Origin: Bacteroidota bacterium
GTDB taxonomy: Bacteria; Bacteroidota; Bacteroidia; JAHEXY01
Assembly: GCA_023251875.1 (NCBI GenBank)
Contig: JAHEXY010000007.1
Span: 1 to 64,000, forward strand
Direction of reading: 5' to 3'
DNA length: 64,000 bases
The position numbers and the translations under genes are program-made. Of the stretch, positions 15,153-24,934 are shown piece after piece. The notes beneath the pieces are model-generated. The model was given only the letters and a program-made list of their open reading frames with translations. It was not told the DNA's origin and made no database searches. Within the stretch, counting starts at the first letter, position 1. Every line of letters begins with the position of its first letter.

Positions 15153-16676
15153 TCAATAATCAGCATACCTTTTGATCGGACATATCTGAATACCCGCCAT
15201 AAAAAGCATGGTGTCTTCATTAATTATGGAAGAATATTTACGTCTGTCAATTACTTGAACAAAAAATCCCATTTGATTAGTCTTGTTAAAAACATAAGAA
15301 CATTTTAAGCTATTGTAAAAAATAAATGTGCGCAAACCTTGACCTACATAATTTCCAAATTCGTTTGTAAACGTAACATAACTTTCATATAAATCTGCAC
15401 CATAATTAAGCGTATCAATATTTTCGCCTTTCATAGCTACCATACATTCATATTCAAAATAAACTTTCTTGTATTTGTATTTAATAAAATTAACTGATTC
15501 AATAAAATTAGATCCTAATGGATGTGCCAATGGTTGATTATAATGTCCATAATTTTGCAATGTATTATAATGTGAGTAAGTAAAGGGCCTTACGTAATTT
15601 GCTTCCATTTGCACGTACAAATTTTTAATACGAAACAAATCATATACTTTAAATCCCAATTGCAGGCCTTGTTTATTTGCCCACCAACCATCTCTAGCAC
15701 GTATATGTTCAAGATAAAACTCATCCAATATAATTTGACTGTATAAAAAAGTATTTTTCCATAATCTCAATTTCACATTTGTTCCCATTAAAGCATTATC
15801 GGGTGAACCAATTGAAAACTCAACCGGACGATAAAATATAATCGGATTCAAATAATTAAAATTAAAACCACTCAATCCTTTTGTATTAGCAGCTTGCCAT
15901 ATAATGGTTTCAAATAGGCCCACCGTTAGGCGTTTGTTTACTTCCCAATCTAAATAATGAAAAGCTCCAAATTTTTTCTGAAACAAAGCACTATTGCCAT
16001 TTGCGTTTCGTATGTCATTAAACTCAGCATAAATATTTACATATTTCAATTTCCATACAGAAGTAACAAGTTTAAGAAATGGATAGTTAGATGCATTATC
16101 AGAAAGTAAAAGAGAACGGTAGCCATCTCCAATAAAATTTTTATCATAGCCCAATTGTAAATAAAAATACTTGGATGGCTTGTACCAAAAATTAGTTGCC
16201 AAATAATTATAGAAATAGCCATTCTTATATGCACGGGCATATCCCATTCCAGGAATCACTTCATGCTCCAGTGTATATTCATTTTGATAACCTGATAATT
16301 TTGTAAACCCTTTTGCAGCAGAAACATTAAAAACTATTTTTTTAGTACGTACTTCAGCCCTAACACCTCCAAATAAATCAAACGCTTTACTTTTTGTGAC
16401 ATTATCAATACCTCCATTCAATTGTAAAATCGGATCTATTTCAATTGCAACATCATGTTTTTTTATTCCAAAATGAAAATTAAGAACATGACCTCCCATT
16501 GTATCATTAGGAAAATTTTGCAATGAAGAATGTGGTACTTCATATAGAAACCCTGACTTTATTGGTGGTAGAACATTATATACTAATTGAGGATATAAGC
16601 CATCCCCAATCTGAGCAAATATTTTAGAATTAGCAAATAGCAAACCCAACAGAAAAAAAAGAAAGGGAGAAAGCAT
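15153..16676 (-). CDS. Outer-membrane barrel protein, RemB/Wzi-like
   Basis: The protein (507 residues from the ATG at 16676) has a signal peptide MLSPFLFFLLGLLFANSKIF, cleaved near AQ. An upstream start at 16748 would add residues encoded by a palindromic repeat (16701-16739) and is rejected. The body is rich in alternating aromatic strands, as in an outer-membrane barrel. It shares several blocks with the next gene upstream: GDGYRSLLLSDNA-NYPFLKL, the WQAA/S block and HYNQPLAHPLGSNF. From memory the GDGYRSLLLSD block is characteristic of proteins annotated RemB (gliding) and of Wzi-type capsule barrels. It could handle polysaccharide at the outer membrane, consistent with the adjacent sugar transferase. 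Confidence 0.6.
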   Translation of the reverse strand: MLSPFLFFLLGLLFANSKIFAQIGDGLYPQLVYNVLPPIKSGFLYEVPHSSLQNFPNDTMGGHVLNFHFGIKKHDVAIEIDPILQLNGGIDNVTKSKAFDLFGGVRAEVRTKKIVFNVSAAKGFTKLSGYQNEYTLEHEVIPGMGYARAYKNGYFYNYLATNFWYKPSKYFYLQLGYDKNFIGDGYRSLLLSDNASNYPFLKLVTSVWKLKYVNIYAEFNDIRNANGNSALFQKKFGAFHYLDWEVNKRLTVGLFETIIWQAANTKGLSGFNFNYLNPIIFYRPVEFSIGSPDNALMGTNVKLRLWKNTFLYSQIILDEFYLEHIRARDGWWANKQGLQLGFKVYDLFRIKNLYVQMEANYVRPFTYSHYNTLQNYGHYNQPLAHPLGSNFIESVNFIKYKYKKVYFEYECMVAMKGENIDTLNYGADLYESYVTFTNEFGNYVGQGLRTFIFYNSLKCSYVFNKTNQMGFFVQVIDRRKYSSIINEDTMLFMAGIQICPIKRYADY

Positions 16677-16700
16677 TCTTACCCTAAAAAATGCGTGTAT

Positions 16701-16739
16701 TTCCCTCTCCCCTTTGGGGAGAGCCGGAGAGGGGTGGTC
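16701..16739. repeat. GGGGAGGG-type palindromic repeat, copy B
   Basis: A reverse-orientation copy reading CCCTCTCCCCTTTGGGGAGA followed by GCCGGAGAGGGGTGG. It fills the junction between the two RemB-like genes, touching the stop of the upstream gene (16738). In one frame it is translatable as PSPALPKGEREI, which accounts for the spurious long N-terminus of the downstream ORF. Confidence 0.65.
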
Positions 16740-18339
16740 AAAAATCATGATACCTATTGGTTAAATTTGTTGCAATACCAAAATAAACATAATTGCTTTT
16801 CTGCGTTTCAATGCTTGAAACTTGCGTGCGATAAGAAAAACCTGCAATAAGATTAAGATTGGTTACAGGATTTATTAAATAGGCCACTCTAATATCTTTA
16901 TAACTAAGAACCGTTTTTACACCTTGTGCAATAGAATTGCCATAAGACAAAAATCCATTTTGTGCAGTATTATCAGAAAGAAAAATATCTTTGCCCCAAT
17001 TTGAATTATTGGTATCAGCTCCATAAACAGCATAGCTGGTTTTTAATTCTACAAAAATATTTTTATACCGGTATTGAACAAATACCAATCCTTCTCTAAA
17101 ATTAGCCCCTAATGGATGAGTCAGCGATTGGTTATAATGTGAATAATTTTGAACTGAAGATTCCTGCGCGTATGTATACGGACGTACTTGATTGTATTCT
17201 AATTGTAAATTCAAGGTTTTAAGAACTAAATTAAACCATCTCATCCCTACTTGAAATCCATTTTTATTTTGAAGATATCCATTTTTAAGTGAATTTATAT
17301 TTATATCATCAAGTACTAGCTGCCCATATACATGCATGTTATCAAGTATTTTTACTTTAGCATTAAGCCCAATAAGAGCATTATTGGATGAAGACAATGA
17401 ATATTGAATGGGCCTAAATAAAATAATTGGATTAAAATAATTAACATTAAATCCTCCCGCTCCTGTTGAATCAGATGCCTGCCAAATAATTCCTTCAAAT
17501 AATCCCACATGAATTCTTTTATTTACAATCCAGCTTAAATAATTAAAACTAGCTAACTTCTTTTTAAATCCTTCTTCATAAGAATGAGGTTCTCTCAAAT
17601 CCATAAATGAGGCATATAAATTTGTGTATTGAAAATGCCAAAAAGTAGATGTAATTTTTAAGAAGGGATAATTAAATGCATTATCAGAAAGCAATAGAGA
17701 ACGATAACCATCACCAACAAAATTCTTCCCATGTCCGAATTGAAAATTAAAATATTTATTGGGTGTATAGGAAACATAACCCGAAGCAATAGCATAATCA
17801 AATCCGGTTTCTTTAAATGGCTTTACCCAACCCTCTCCCGGCACAACCTGACTTTGGTTAACAAAATTGGTTATATAAGGCAAAAACGCAGATTGATTTT
17901 CATAGAAATTAGAATAAAAAGAAAACTTTTTTCCTATGCCTCCTTGAACTTGTATCCCACGTGTATTATTGTACAATAATCCTCCTGCTGAATCTGTCAA
18001 ATCTTTTCCAATACAAATATTCATCAAGGGATCAATATCCATACTAAAATCTTCTGATCTGATAGTAATAAATCTTTTATTAAATAAATCCTTCCAAATC
18101 CATTTGTATTTTCGCTTATCAATAAAAGAGGCATAACGTGTTGAATAATCTGTTAGCGAATCATAGTTACTTATTTTCGATTGCAAATAAGGCTTAAACG
18201 AAGAATGAAAATTTGAAGAAAGCTTGTTTACAGAACCATCAAATGAAGTTAAATAATCTCTACCCAAGGGCAGAAAAAATTGTTGCGCAAAAAGCTGGAC
18301 ACTAAAAAAAATGAGAAATAAAAGTAATCTAACCTGCAT
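16738..18339 (-). CDS. Outer-membrane barrel protein, RemB/Wzi-like (paralogue)
   Basis: The 533-residue protein has a signal peptide (MQVRLLLFLIFFSVQLFA-QQ) and a long barrel-like body of amphipathic aromatic strands. Its core blocks (GHGKNFVGDGYRSLLLSDNA, NVNYFNPIILFRPIQYSL, NYSHYNQSLTHPLGANFREG) match the downstream gene, so the two are tandem duplicates that have diverged mainly at the N-terminus. Proteins of this design are annotated RemB, an outer-membrane protein linked to gliding, or Wzi-like. Its 5' end overlaps the sugar-transferase gene by 11 bp, which ties it to surface-polysaccharide synthesis. Confidence 0.6.
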   Translation of the reverse strand: MQVRLLLFLIFFSVQLFAQQFFLPLGRDYLTSFDGSVNKLSSNFHSSFKPYLQSKISNYDSLTDYSTRYASFIDKRKYKWIWKDLFNKRFITIRSEDFSMDIDPLMNICIGKDLTDSAGGLLYNNTRGIQVQGGIGKKFSFYSNFYENQSAFLPYITNFVNQSQVVPGEGWVKPFKETGFDYAIASGYVSYTPNKYFNFQFGHGKNFVGDGYRSLLLSDNAFNYPFLKITSTFWHFQYTNLYASFMDLREPHSYEEGFKKKLASFNYLSWIVNKRIHVGLFEGIIWQASDSTGAGGFNVNYFNPIILFRPIQYSLSSSNNALIGLNAKVKILDNMHVYGQLVLDDININSLKNGYLQNKNGFQVGMRWFNLVLKTLNLQLEYNQVRPYTYAQESSVQNYSHYNQSLTHPLGANFREGLVFVQYRYKNIFVELKTSYAVYGADTNNSNWGKDIFLSDNTAQNGFLSYGNSIAQGVKTVLSYKDIRVAYLINPVTNLNLIAGFSYRTQVSSIETQKSNYVYFGIATNLTNRYHDF

Positions 18340-19735
18340 TTTCCTCCCCTCTTAGAATATTCCAAACAGTAAAAAAAACAATTTTAACATCCAACAACAA
18401 AGACCAGTTTTCAATATACCACACATCTGCTCTTACTCGGTTTTCCATTTGTCTTGGATCAGTTGTATCACCTCTATATCCTCTAATTTGCGCTGCTCCG
18501 GTAATTCCGGGTTTAACAAAATGCCTTACCATAAACTTATCAATAATTTGAGAATATTTTTCTGTATGTTTTAGCATGTGTGGCCTTGGCCCTACTACCG
18601 ACATATGTCCGAATAAAACATTAAAAAATTGAGGCAACTCATCTAAACTTGTTTTTCTTAATATATGTCCAATTTTAGTAATTCTAGGATCTGATTTAGT
18701 GGCCTGCAATTCGTCCGATAAACTATTTACCGTCATGGTGCGAAATTTATAACAGTAAAATTCTTCGTTGTCTTTTCCTGTTCTTAATTGTTTAAAAAAG
18801 ACAGGGCCTTTTGACGAAGTCATAATTAAAATTGCAATAACAGGCACCAAAAAAGGAAAAAGCAAAATAATAACCAATGCAGAAAAAACAATATCAAAAC
18901 TTCGCTTTAACACACGGTTTCTGAGATTTTCCAAGGGTTCTTTTCTAATGGTTAAAACCGGAACAAATCCATAAAACTGCATATCCACTCTTCTATTGAG
19001 AAACCCCCTAAAATCAGGAATAATTCTAAACCGAATCATGTTATTATCTGCATAGCTTTTTAATTCCATAATTTTAGTATTTGCAGATAAAGGCAAGGCG
19101 CAATAAATTTCATCTATTTCAATTCGTTTACAAAAATCTCCAACTTCCATTGTATTGCCTAATAACATTTCTTTAGGACATTTTATCTTGTGAGGATTGT
19201 CATCAAAAAAACCTACAAAATGATATCCTAAAGAAGAATCCGACATAAAATAATCAGCTATTTGCATACCAACAGGCCCTGCCCCAACTACAACAATTCT
19301 TCTATAATTATACCCCCATTTGCGATATAATTTAAGCATAAACCAAACAAAAATTCGCCAAAGGATAAGTACAATAAAAAATGCAACATAATGAATGAGA
19401 AAAAATATTCTTGAAGGATCGGTATCTGCTTTTATTACCCAAGTAACTGCAGATATAGTTAATACTTGAATAAAAACAGACCTGATTAAATTCCAAATTA
19501 CCTTTTCTAAATGCGTTACCCTTTCAATTTCATACAGATTAAAAATAAATACCAATAACATCCAACTTAAATTGGAAAACAAAAGCTCAGTAATATAATC
19601 TTGATTAAAACTATAATGATAAGTCGTTTCCATTAAATGAAAACGAACGTAAAAGGCGAAAAAGAAACAGATATTTAGGAGAAGTAAATCGCCAATGAAA
19701 TAAATAACCCCAATAAACTTGGAATATCTTCCCAT
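18329..19735 (-). CDS. Undecaprenyl-phosphate hexose phosphotransferase (WcaJ/WbaP-like)
   Basis: The 468-residue membrane enzyme would start a surface glycan by moving hexose-1-phosphate onto undecaprenyl phosphate. Four N-terminal hydrophobic helices span about residues 10-125. A central nucleotide-binding-like domain follows (RRIVVVGAGPVGMQIADYFM), then a further helix, and the catalytic bacterial sugar-transferase domain (about residues 275-468). The latter shows KRSFDIVFSALVI, FYCYKFRTMTVNS, LRKTSLDELPQFFNVLFGHM, SVVGPRPHM and KPGITGAAQIRGYRG. The motif set is complete. A good -7 box lies upstream at 19768. The two RemB/Wzi-like genes follow directly, suggesting one operon for polysaccharide assembly or attachment. 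Confidence 0.88.
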   Translation of the reverse strand: MGRYSKFIGVIYFIGDLLLLNICFFFAFYVRFHLMETTYHYSFNQDYITELLFSNLSWMLLVFIFNLYEIERVTHLEKVIWNLIRSVFIQVLTISAVTWVIKADTDPSRIFFLIHYVAFFIVLILWRIFVWFMLKLYRKWGYNYRRIVVVGAGPVGMQIADYFMSDSSLGYHFVGFFDDNPHKIKCPKEMLLGNTMEVGDFCKRIEIDEIYCALPLSANTKIMELKSYADNNMIRFRIIPDFRGFLNRRVDMQFYGFVPVLTIRKEPLENLRNRVLKRSFDIVFSALVIILLFPFLVPVIAILIMTSSKGPVFFKQLRTGKDNEEFYCYKFRTMTVNSLSDELQATKSDPRITKIGHILRKTSLDELPQFFNVLFGHMSVVGPRPHMLKHTEKYSQIIDKFMVRHFVKPGITGAAQIRGYRGDTTDPRQMENRVRADVWYIENWSLLLDVKIVFFTVWNILRGEENAG

Positions 19736-19767
19736 ATTTTTTCAGAAATTTAAGGATGACATTGAGC

Positions 19768-19776
19768 GCAAAATTA
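19768..19776 (-). promoter_or_regulatory. -7 box of the sugar-transferase operon
   Basis: TAATTTTGC on the minus strand is a full match to TAnnTTTGC, about 32 bp upstream of the start at 19735. A TTG at the usual distance was not found. Confidence 0.45.
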
Positions 19777-19869
19777 CAAAAAAATTACTGTTGATTACTT
19801 ATCGTTTACTAGGATCTGCCATTTATTTATTAAATGCAGCTAATGATTTATATAATGAAAAATAGAGAA

Positions 19870-19911
19870 AAAAAAACTCCCCACTGCATTAAAATCAGTG
19901 AGGAGTTTTTA
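19870..19911 (-). terminator. Terminator of the gld operon
   Basis: On the minus strand AAAAACTCCTCACTG pairs with CAGTGGGGAGTTTTTTTT around a 9-base loop with one mismatch, and a T-run follows. It lies 24 bp beyond the gldN stop codon and so marks the end of gldKLMN. Confidence 0.8.
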
Positions 19912-19934
19912 TACTTACAATTGGGATTTACTTT

Positions 19935-20780
19935 CTAGTAATTCCAAACATCGTGTTCCATATTAAAAATTTGTTCCTTTATTTGCTCAGCTTCCAAAAG
20001 CTGATCCATGGTATTGGTTTTGTAATCAGAAATTTGCCTATTAAAAGTATTCGACCATTTGTAAATATAGCTTGAAAATTTTCTTTTCATAAATATATCT
20101 TCTAGGGTTCGCCTTTCAGAATCATTCGTTGGATTGTATACTTCATTTTTTGCAAAAATGGGGCGCGCTTCCGGAAAATAAAACCAAAACAATGCTTCGT
20201 CTCCCCTGTATTCGCCTGTTGCATCATCAAATTTTTCACGAATAGGGCATATTCCAATTATTCTTACTTCCATCACAGATCTTTGTTTATCAAAAAACCA
20301 ATCTTCTTTTACCAAAAATGTTTTAACAGAAGATGGATCTAAGTTTTTCGGAACAACCTTTGGCTCCATAACATCGGGATTATCTGCATTGGGCACATAA
20401 ATAGTATCATTATGAGATAATAAGTCTTTTATTTCTTGAACGGTCATAGGTGCCTGAAATTCGTCATCAAATGCAGCATTCCCATATGCAGTTAATGACC
20501 CCTCACTTACAGATTGTAATATTACCTGCATCATACTTTTTCTATCCTTTATGGGCTCTGTAGGAAAATACAAAGGATGGTTCACTTTCTCTCTTAAATC
20601 AATTTTACGCCACACTCTTTTTGACCACATTACATCAGCTTCTCTTAGAAAAGGATAGGGAATATATTTTCTAGAAATGGAGTTTTCTTTAATATAATTC
20701 CCATCTAACACATTCTGCGACATCGACTTACCTGCAATCAAAACAATGCAAACAAGCAATACAATTTTTAGATTTTTCAT
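19935..20780 (-). CDS. gldN: Gliding motility / T9SS protein GldN
   Basis: The 281-residue periplasmic T9SS component (PorN homologue) follows gldM. It has a signal peptide (MKNLKIVLLVCIVLIAGKSM) and the conserved blocks KENSISRKYIPYPFLREADV, MWSKRVWRKIDLREKVNHPL, YFPTEPIKD and FWYFPEARP-type (FWFYFPEARPIFAKNEVYNP), with MKRKFSSYIYKWSN near the end. With GldK it forms the ring-shaped subcomplex on the periplasmic face of the outer membrane that meets the GldLM motor. The length is near normal. It is the last gene of the gldKLMN operon, with a terminator at 19870-19911. Confidence 0.93.
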   Translation of the reverse strand: MKNLKIVLLVCIVLIAGKSMSQNVLDGNYIKENSISRKYIPYPFLREADVMWSKRVWRKIDLREKVNHPLYFPTEPIKDRKSMMQVILQSVSEGSLTAYGNAAFDDEFQAPMTVQEIKDLLSHNDTIYVPNADNPDVMEPKVVPKNLDPSSVKTFLVKEDWFFDKQRSVMEVRIIGICPIREKFDDATGEYRGDEALFWFYFPEARPIFAKNEVYNPTNDSERRTLEDIFMKRKFSSYIYKWSNTFNRQISDYKTNTMDQLLEAEQIKEQIFNMEHDVWNY

Positions 20781-20871
20781 AGTTATGAATTTTAAATAGG
20801 CATTTAAAATCTACAATTCTAGGGTAATATACGTGAAAAACTGAAAAATGTTATAGTTTAACGAAAATAAA

Positions 20872-22494
20872 TTAGTTCCCACTAATGGTTATACTCATTG
20901 CACCTAATGTTCTAACAGTTTGATCACCACTCGACATTCTTGCTTTTACGTTTTCAATATATATTTTAGACCCTTTGCTTAATCTTCCAAATACATTTTT
21001 CATATCATCAGTAAATCTATTGCCAGTAGCTGATTTAGTTACTATAAAATCACCAACTTTAGCGGAAACATCAAAAGAAAGTACATCAAATTTTAAGTCA
21101 AAAGCAAAATTCTCTAATTCTGCTTGAATTCCACTTTGAGCACCTAATTCTGATTTTGATATTAAAAATGACCCATGTTTTTTGCCCATTGCCGGAGCAG
21201 GATCAGGAACAGCCTTAACCCTAAACTCTTGCTTGCCCATATTTACTTTAGTCCCATTTATTTCGGCAGAAACACTAATAGTAGCTATTTGGCCCGGAGA
21301 TGTTACCTTGGCAATATAATTTCCCTTTCCTTGAGAACTTAAAGTACAATTTGAAGGAGAAACCTGTACTTTATCTGAAGATACACCCGGAACTGAAATA
21401 GATAAAGGATTTTCAACACCGACATATAACACATTCATTTTAGTAGCCGCAACTGTAGCTGTAGGAGGAGAAACACTAAATTCTTTTTCAAAATCATATA
21501 AATTATATCCATTGCCTTCAGGGTTCTTTATTCTAATAATCCCTTTTAGTTTTTGAATACCCAATGAGCCAGATGGCATATCATAAATAGCGGAACCATC
21601 TACTACACGTAAGGCATTTTTAGCATCTAAACTAGCTGCACTCTCTTTTGTAGCACCAACAAATACTTCTGGAACCTGAGATTTATCCAATGCTCCTAAA
21701 AATATTTGGGCTTCACTTTTTGAATTTTGAAGAATAACATTGTCTGCAATTACAACGGGCGTCCACCCGGAAATTTTGTATGTCTTTCCCCCAATTTTAT
21801 CAAATAAGGCCTTAATAACATCCGATTCAGTTCCTTTTATATCACTTTGTATTTTTGAAAGTAAAGCTACGGAGGCACTAACAGGAGTATGATAAAATTG
21901 ACCGGCTTCCCAACTAATTTTTTCTTCTTTATTTTCAATAGAACGTAAATCTTCTGTATTGATAGTAAGATGCACCTTAATACTATCTGAAGTGGCTATT
22001 TTCTCTATCCCATCAACATAATCATTCAGTTTTTGCTTTAGCTCAGAAGCAGAATAATGATCTTTTCTTGGAACTGCAGGATCAGAGCCAATTAAAATAT
22101 TGGTTGGAGTATCATAATCATCTAGTTTTTCTATATCCTTTAAGGTCAGTTTGTTTTCTTTTATAGCAACAGTTGTGTCCAATTTTTCTGCTGTAGCCAA
22201 TAAAATAATTTTAAGCTTTCCAATAAAATTATAAAGTTCTTCCGATTTAGTTTTTACTTGCAAAGCATGTGTATAGCCTTCAGCATACTTACTATCTTTT
22301 GCACTTTGATCTTTAAACATATCCATAAGATCCTTATTTTTAGATTCAAAGGCCTTATTAGAAGTTTCAACTCCGTTATTAATAACTACAAATGCATTAA
22401 TGATTTCTTTAGAAACGTTTAGTGCTAATAGGGCAGTAAGCACTAGATACATCATCCCGATCATTTTTTGCCTCGGGCTTCCTTCAGCTGACAT
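20872..22494 (-). CDS. gldM: Gliding motility / T9SS motor protein GldM
   Basis: The 540-residue inner-membrane protein has one N-terminal transmembrane helix (KMIGMMYLVLTALLALNVSK, about residues 10-29) and a large periplasmic part. A helical region is followed by Ig-like domains near the C-terminus (TMNVLYVGVENPLSIS-type block, VRTLGAMSITISGN end). GldM is the rotor shaft that, with GldL, converts proton flow into movement to power secretion and gliding. The start MSAEGSPRQKM has a short cytoplasmic N-terminus, as expected. The gaps to gldL and gldN are each about 90 bp. Confidence 0.95.
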   Translation of the reverse strand: MSAEGSPRQKMIGMMYLVLTALLALNVSKEIINAFVVINNGVETSNKAFESKNKDLMDMFKDQSAKDSKYAEGYTHALQVKTKSEELYNFIGKLKIILLATAEKLDTTVAIKENKLTLKDIEKLDDYDTPTNILIGSDPAVPRKDHYSASELKQKLNDYVDGIEKIATSDSIKVHLTINTEDLRSIENKEEKISWEAGQFYHTPVSASVALLSKIQSDIKGTESDVIKALFDKIGGKTYKISGWTPVVIADNVILQNSKSEAQIFLGALDKSQVPEVFVGATKESAASLDAKNALRVVDGSAIYDMPSGSLGIQKLKGIIRIKNPEGNGYNLYDFEKEFSVSPPTATVAATKMNVLYVGVENPLSISVPGVSSDKVQVSPSNCTLSSQGKGNYIAKVTSPGQIATISVSAEINGTKVNMGKQEFRVKAVPDPAPAMGKKHGSFLISKSELGAQSGIQAELENFAFDLKFDVLSFDVSAKVGDFIVTKSATGNRFTDDMKNVFGRLSKGSKIYIENVKARMSSGDQTVRTLGAMSITISGN

Positions 22495-22588
22495 ATATAT
22501 CCTATAAAAGTATTATTAAAAATTTTAGTTTATCTATTTCAAATTTGCTCAATTAATTACAATTTTTAATCAAGCAACATTTATAAAT

Positions 22589-23470
22589 TTATCTTGAGGT
22601 AGTTCTTACATTTAAAGCAGTAAGCATATTGCCATATACATTATTCATAGCTTCAAGATTAGCGGCTAATTTTGAGATTTCATCTCTATATTTTTTCGTA
22701 TCATCAAGAGAGCTACTCAAATTTTCAACCATTTCACCAACACCCGAAAACATTTTTCTGCTTGCTTCAAATTGTTCATTTGCTTTTTGAAGTTGCATTT
22801 CATAAAGTGAATTTAATGCACCTAAGCTATTTGATACACTATTTATGTTCGAAGCATAATTTTTGCCATCTTCTGCAGCCAAATTTAACGAAGATAAAGC
22901 ATCACTTGCCTTTTGATAGGATTGTTTTAATTCGTCATTTGATGAATGTAATGTCTGAGAAGCATTTTCATATGTTTGAGATAAGTTTTCTACAGACTTT
23001 GAAGCATCTTTCATATTTACAACAAACTCATTTGTAGCAAGAGAAGCATCCGAAATAGAATTCATTTTATTTGCAGATTCACTAAGATTTTTGAATCCTT
23101 CTCCCAAACTATTTAAAAGCTCAGGACCAATTTTTGCTTCTTCTAACATTAAATCTAAGTGTTGAGAAGTACTTATTTCTTTATTCACTTTTTCAGGATC
23201 CTCATCTATTGGGAGTCCTGCCAATTCTGGATAAACCAAACTCCAATCATACTCCTCATGCAATGGTTCAAATGCCGAGAAAAAGAAAATAACTGCTTCT
23301 GTAGATAGACCTAAGGTTAACAGAAATCCTGCTTGAAAGGGAAAAAAGAAATTCCAGTGCTGAATTTTAAACAAGGCGCCAATAATTACAATAGCTGCTC
23401 CAAAACCATAAAGTTTAGCCATAAAACTTTTCCAGGTTTTACCCTCGGTGTCCATTCCAAGTACTTTCAT
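22589..23470 (-). CDS. gldL: Gliding motility / T9SS motor protein GldL
   Basis: The 293-residue inner-membrane component has two transmembrane helices near the N-terminus (KLYGFGAAIVIIGALFKIQH and FQAGFLLTLGLSTEAVIFFF, residues about 19-62). The conserved segment FSAFEPLHEEYDWSLVYPEL follows, then a long cytoplasmic coiled-coil rich in Ser, Asn and Gln. The helix-2 glutamate (STEAV) is the likely proton-carrying residue in the family. GldL pentamers surround a GldM dimer as a rotary motor. The gene sits between gldK and gldM in the standard order. Confidence 0.95.
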   Translation of the reverse strand: MKVLGMDTEGKTWKSFMAKLYGFGAAIVIIGALFKIQHWNFFFPFQAGFLLTLGLSTEAVIFFFSAFEPLHEEYDWSLVYPELAGLPIDEDPEKVNKEISTSQHLDLMLEEAKIGPELLNSLGEGFKNLSESANKMNSISDASLATNEFVVNMKDASKSVENLSQTYENASQTLHSSNDELKQSYQKASDALSSLNLAAEDGKNYASNINSVSNSLGALNSLYEMQLQKANEQFEASRKMFSGVGEMVENLSSSLDDTKKYRDEISKLAANLEAMNNVYGNMLTALNVRTTSR

Positions 23471-23588
23471 AATGATAAAAATGAATTAAATAGGTTAAAC
23501 GAAAACTTGAGTTATAATTATTATTAAAAGGGGAGCAAAATAAGAAAATAGATGTATATACACAAAGACAATTTGTAGACAATTTTGA

Positions 23589-24866
23589 TTAAAAATCAGT
23601 TTTATCTCTGCCTAAGAAACTCATAACACATCTAAAACCAACATAACACTTAGAGGTATCTTGATATTCATATGTACGACTTCCTGTTTGCATATAATAG
23701 CCAATATCTTTCCAAGATCCTCCTCTAATTACTTTACGTTTTAATGCAGCAGGATCAGATTCTGTAGCTTCATATTCATAATCAGGATTAAGATCATGTG
23801 AGAAATTATAAGCAGATTCTTCAAAGGCATTACTAGTCCATTCCGATACATTACCTGCCATATCATATAAACCAAAATCATTAGGAGCATAGGTTCTTAC
23901 TCTTAGGGTATGAAAACCTCCATCACAAACATAATTTCCCCTCATTGGCTTAAAGTTGCCAAGAAAACAACCTTTATCATTTCTAATATATGGCCCCCCC
24001 CAAGGAAAAGGAGATCCATCAAGCCCACCACGAGCAGCATATTCCCATTCTGTTTCAGTTGGAAGCCTAAACTCTTGAACCGTTGGTCTCTCACTTTCAG
24101 AAAAAAAACTATTTAATAACCTAGATCTCCAAATACAAAAAGCTCTAGCTTGCTTCCAACTCACTCCAACTACAGGATATTCATCATAAGAAGGATGCCA
24201 AAAATACATATTTGTCATTGGATCATTATATGAATATGTATATTCATGAATCCAGCACAAAGTATCCGGAAAAATATTTAAGACATCTTTTTTAATGAAC
24301 ACAGAACGGTCTTTTTGTCCCTGTTCTCTATTTGCTCTTTGGGCTGCAGATTTTAAATCAATCCAGTAGTATTCAAAATTTAATCTACGCGTATCTATTT
24401 CTCTTTTCTTATAAAATCTTTCATGTTCTGGAAGATACATTTCTTCCAAAGTTTCCTTATTTGTTTCATCATCATATTTTATCTTCAAACTCCAATCAAT
24501 TCTTTCACCATATTCTCCTTCATCTAATATATGCTCATCTCCAATTAATTTATGGGCAATAGAATCCTTTACCCAATCTACAAATTGTCGATATTCATTA
24601 TTTGTAATTTCAGTATCATCCATATAAAATGCTTGAACAGAAACCGTTCTTTGTGGGGCCGTTTGGGCATAAGGAACATCTTGTTCACTAGCACCCATAA
24701 CAAAACTTCCTTGCGGAATAAAAACAGTTCCAAAAGGATCTGCTTGATACCATTTAGTTCGTCCTTGTGTACCTATTAATTCTCCATTTCCTGAATTTCC
24801 ACAACCAGAAAAAAAGAGCACAACAATAGATGCACATGCTAGTAAATATATTTTTTTATTTTTCAT
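23589..24866 (-). CDS. gldK: Gliding motility / T9SS lipoprotein GldK
   Basis: The 425-residue lipoprotein starts MKNKKIYLLACASIVVLFFS and has a lipobox ending in Cys at about residue 22 (FFSGC), then a sulfatase-modifying-factor (FGE) fold. Landmarks are GSFVMGASEQDVPYAQTAPQ, YMDDTEITNNEYRQFVDW, YPVVGVSWKQARAFCIWRSR, FRLPTETEWEYAARGG, MAGNVSEWTS, VIRGGSWKD and CYVGFRCVMSF. In GldK this fold is structural and not enzymatic. The protein forms the outer-membrane-associated ring with GldN. A 10-bp stem hairpin lies upstream at 24935-24960, between it and the porP/sprF gene. Confidence 0.95.
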   Translation of the reverse strand: MKNKKIYLLACASIVVLFFSGCGNSGNGELIGTQGRTKWYQADPFGTVFIPQGSFVMGASEQDVPYAQTAPQRTVSVQAFYMDDTEITNNEYRQFVDWVKDSIAHKLIGDEHILDEGEYGERIDWSLKIKYDDETNKETLEEMYLPEHERFYKKREIDTRRLNFEYYWIDLKSAAQRANREQGQKDRSVFIKKDVLNIFPDTLCWIHEYTYSYNDPMTNMYFWHPSYDEYPVVGVSWKQARAFCIWRSRLLNSFFSESERPTVQEFRLPTETEWEYAARGGLDGSPFPWGGPYIRNDKGCFLGNFKPMRGNYVCDGGFHTLRVRTYAPNDFGLYDMAGNVSEWTSNAFEESAYNFSHDLNPDYEYEATESDPAALKRKVIRGGSWKDIGYYMQTGSRTYEYQDTSKCYVGFRCVMSFLGRDKTDF

Positions 24867-24934
24867 AGGCCCTAAAATTTGGGTTTAGGTTCGGGTATAA
24901 TCTTGCAATTAATTAAAAACTTCTTAATAAAACA

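Noticed and set aside
15027-15308. A plus-strand ORF of 93 codons after the thioesterase gene
   Set aside because: More than half of it lies antisense to the 3' end of the RemB-like gene and it spans that gene's terminator. No family pattern is seen.
16677-16748. Extended N-terminus of the 15153-16676 protein (24 extra residues)
   Set aside because: It is encoded by repeat copy B. The signal peptide begins cleanly at the ATG at 16676.
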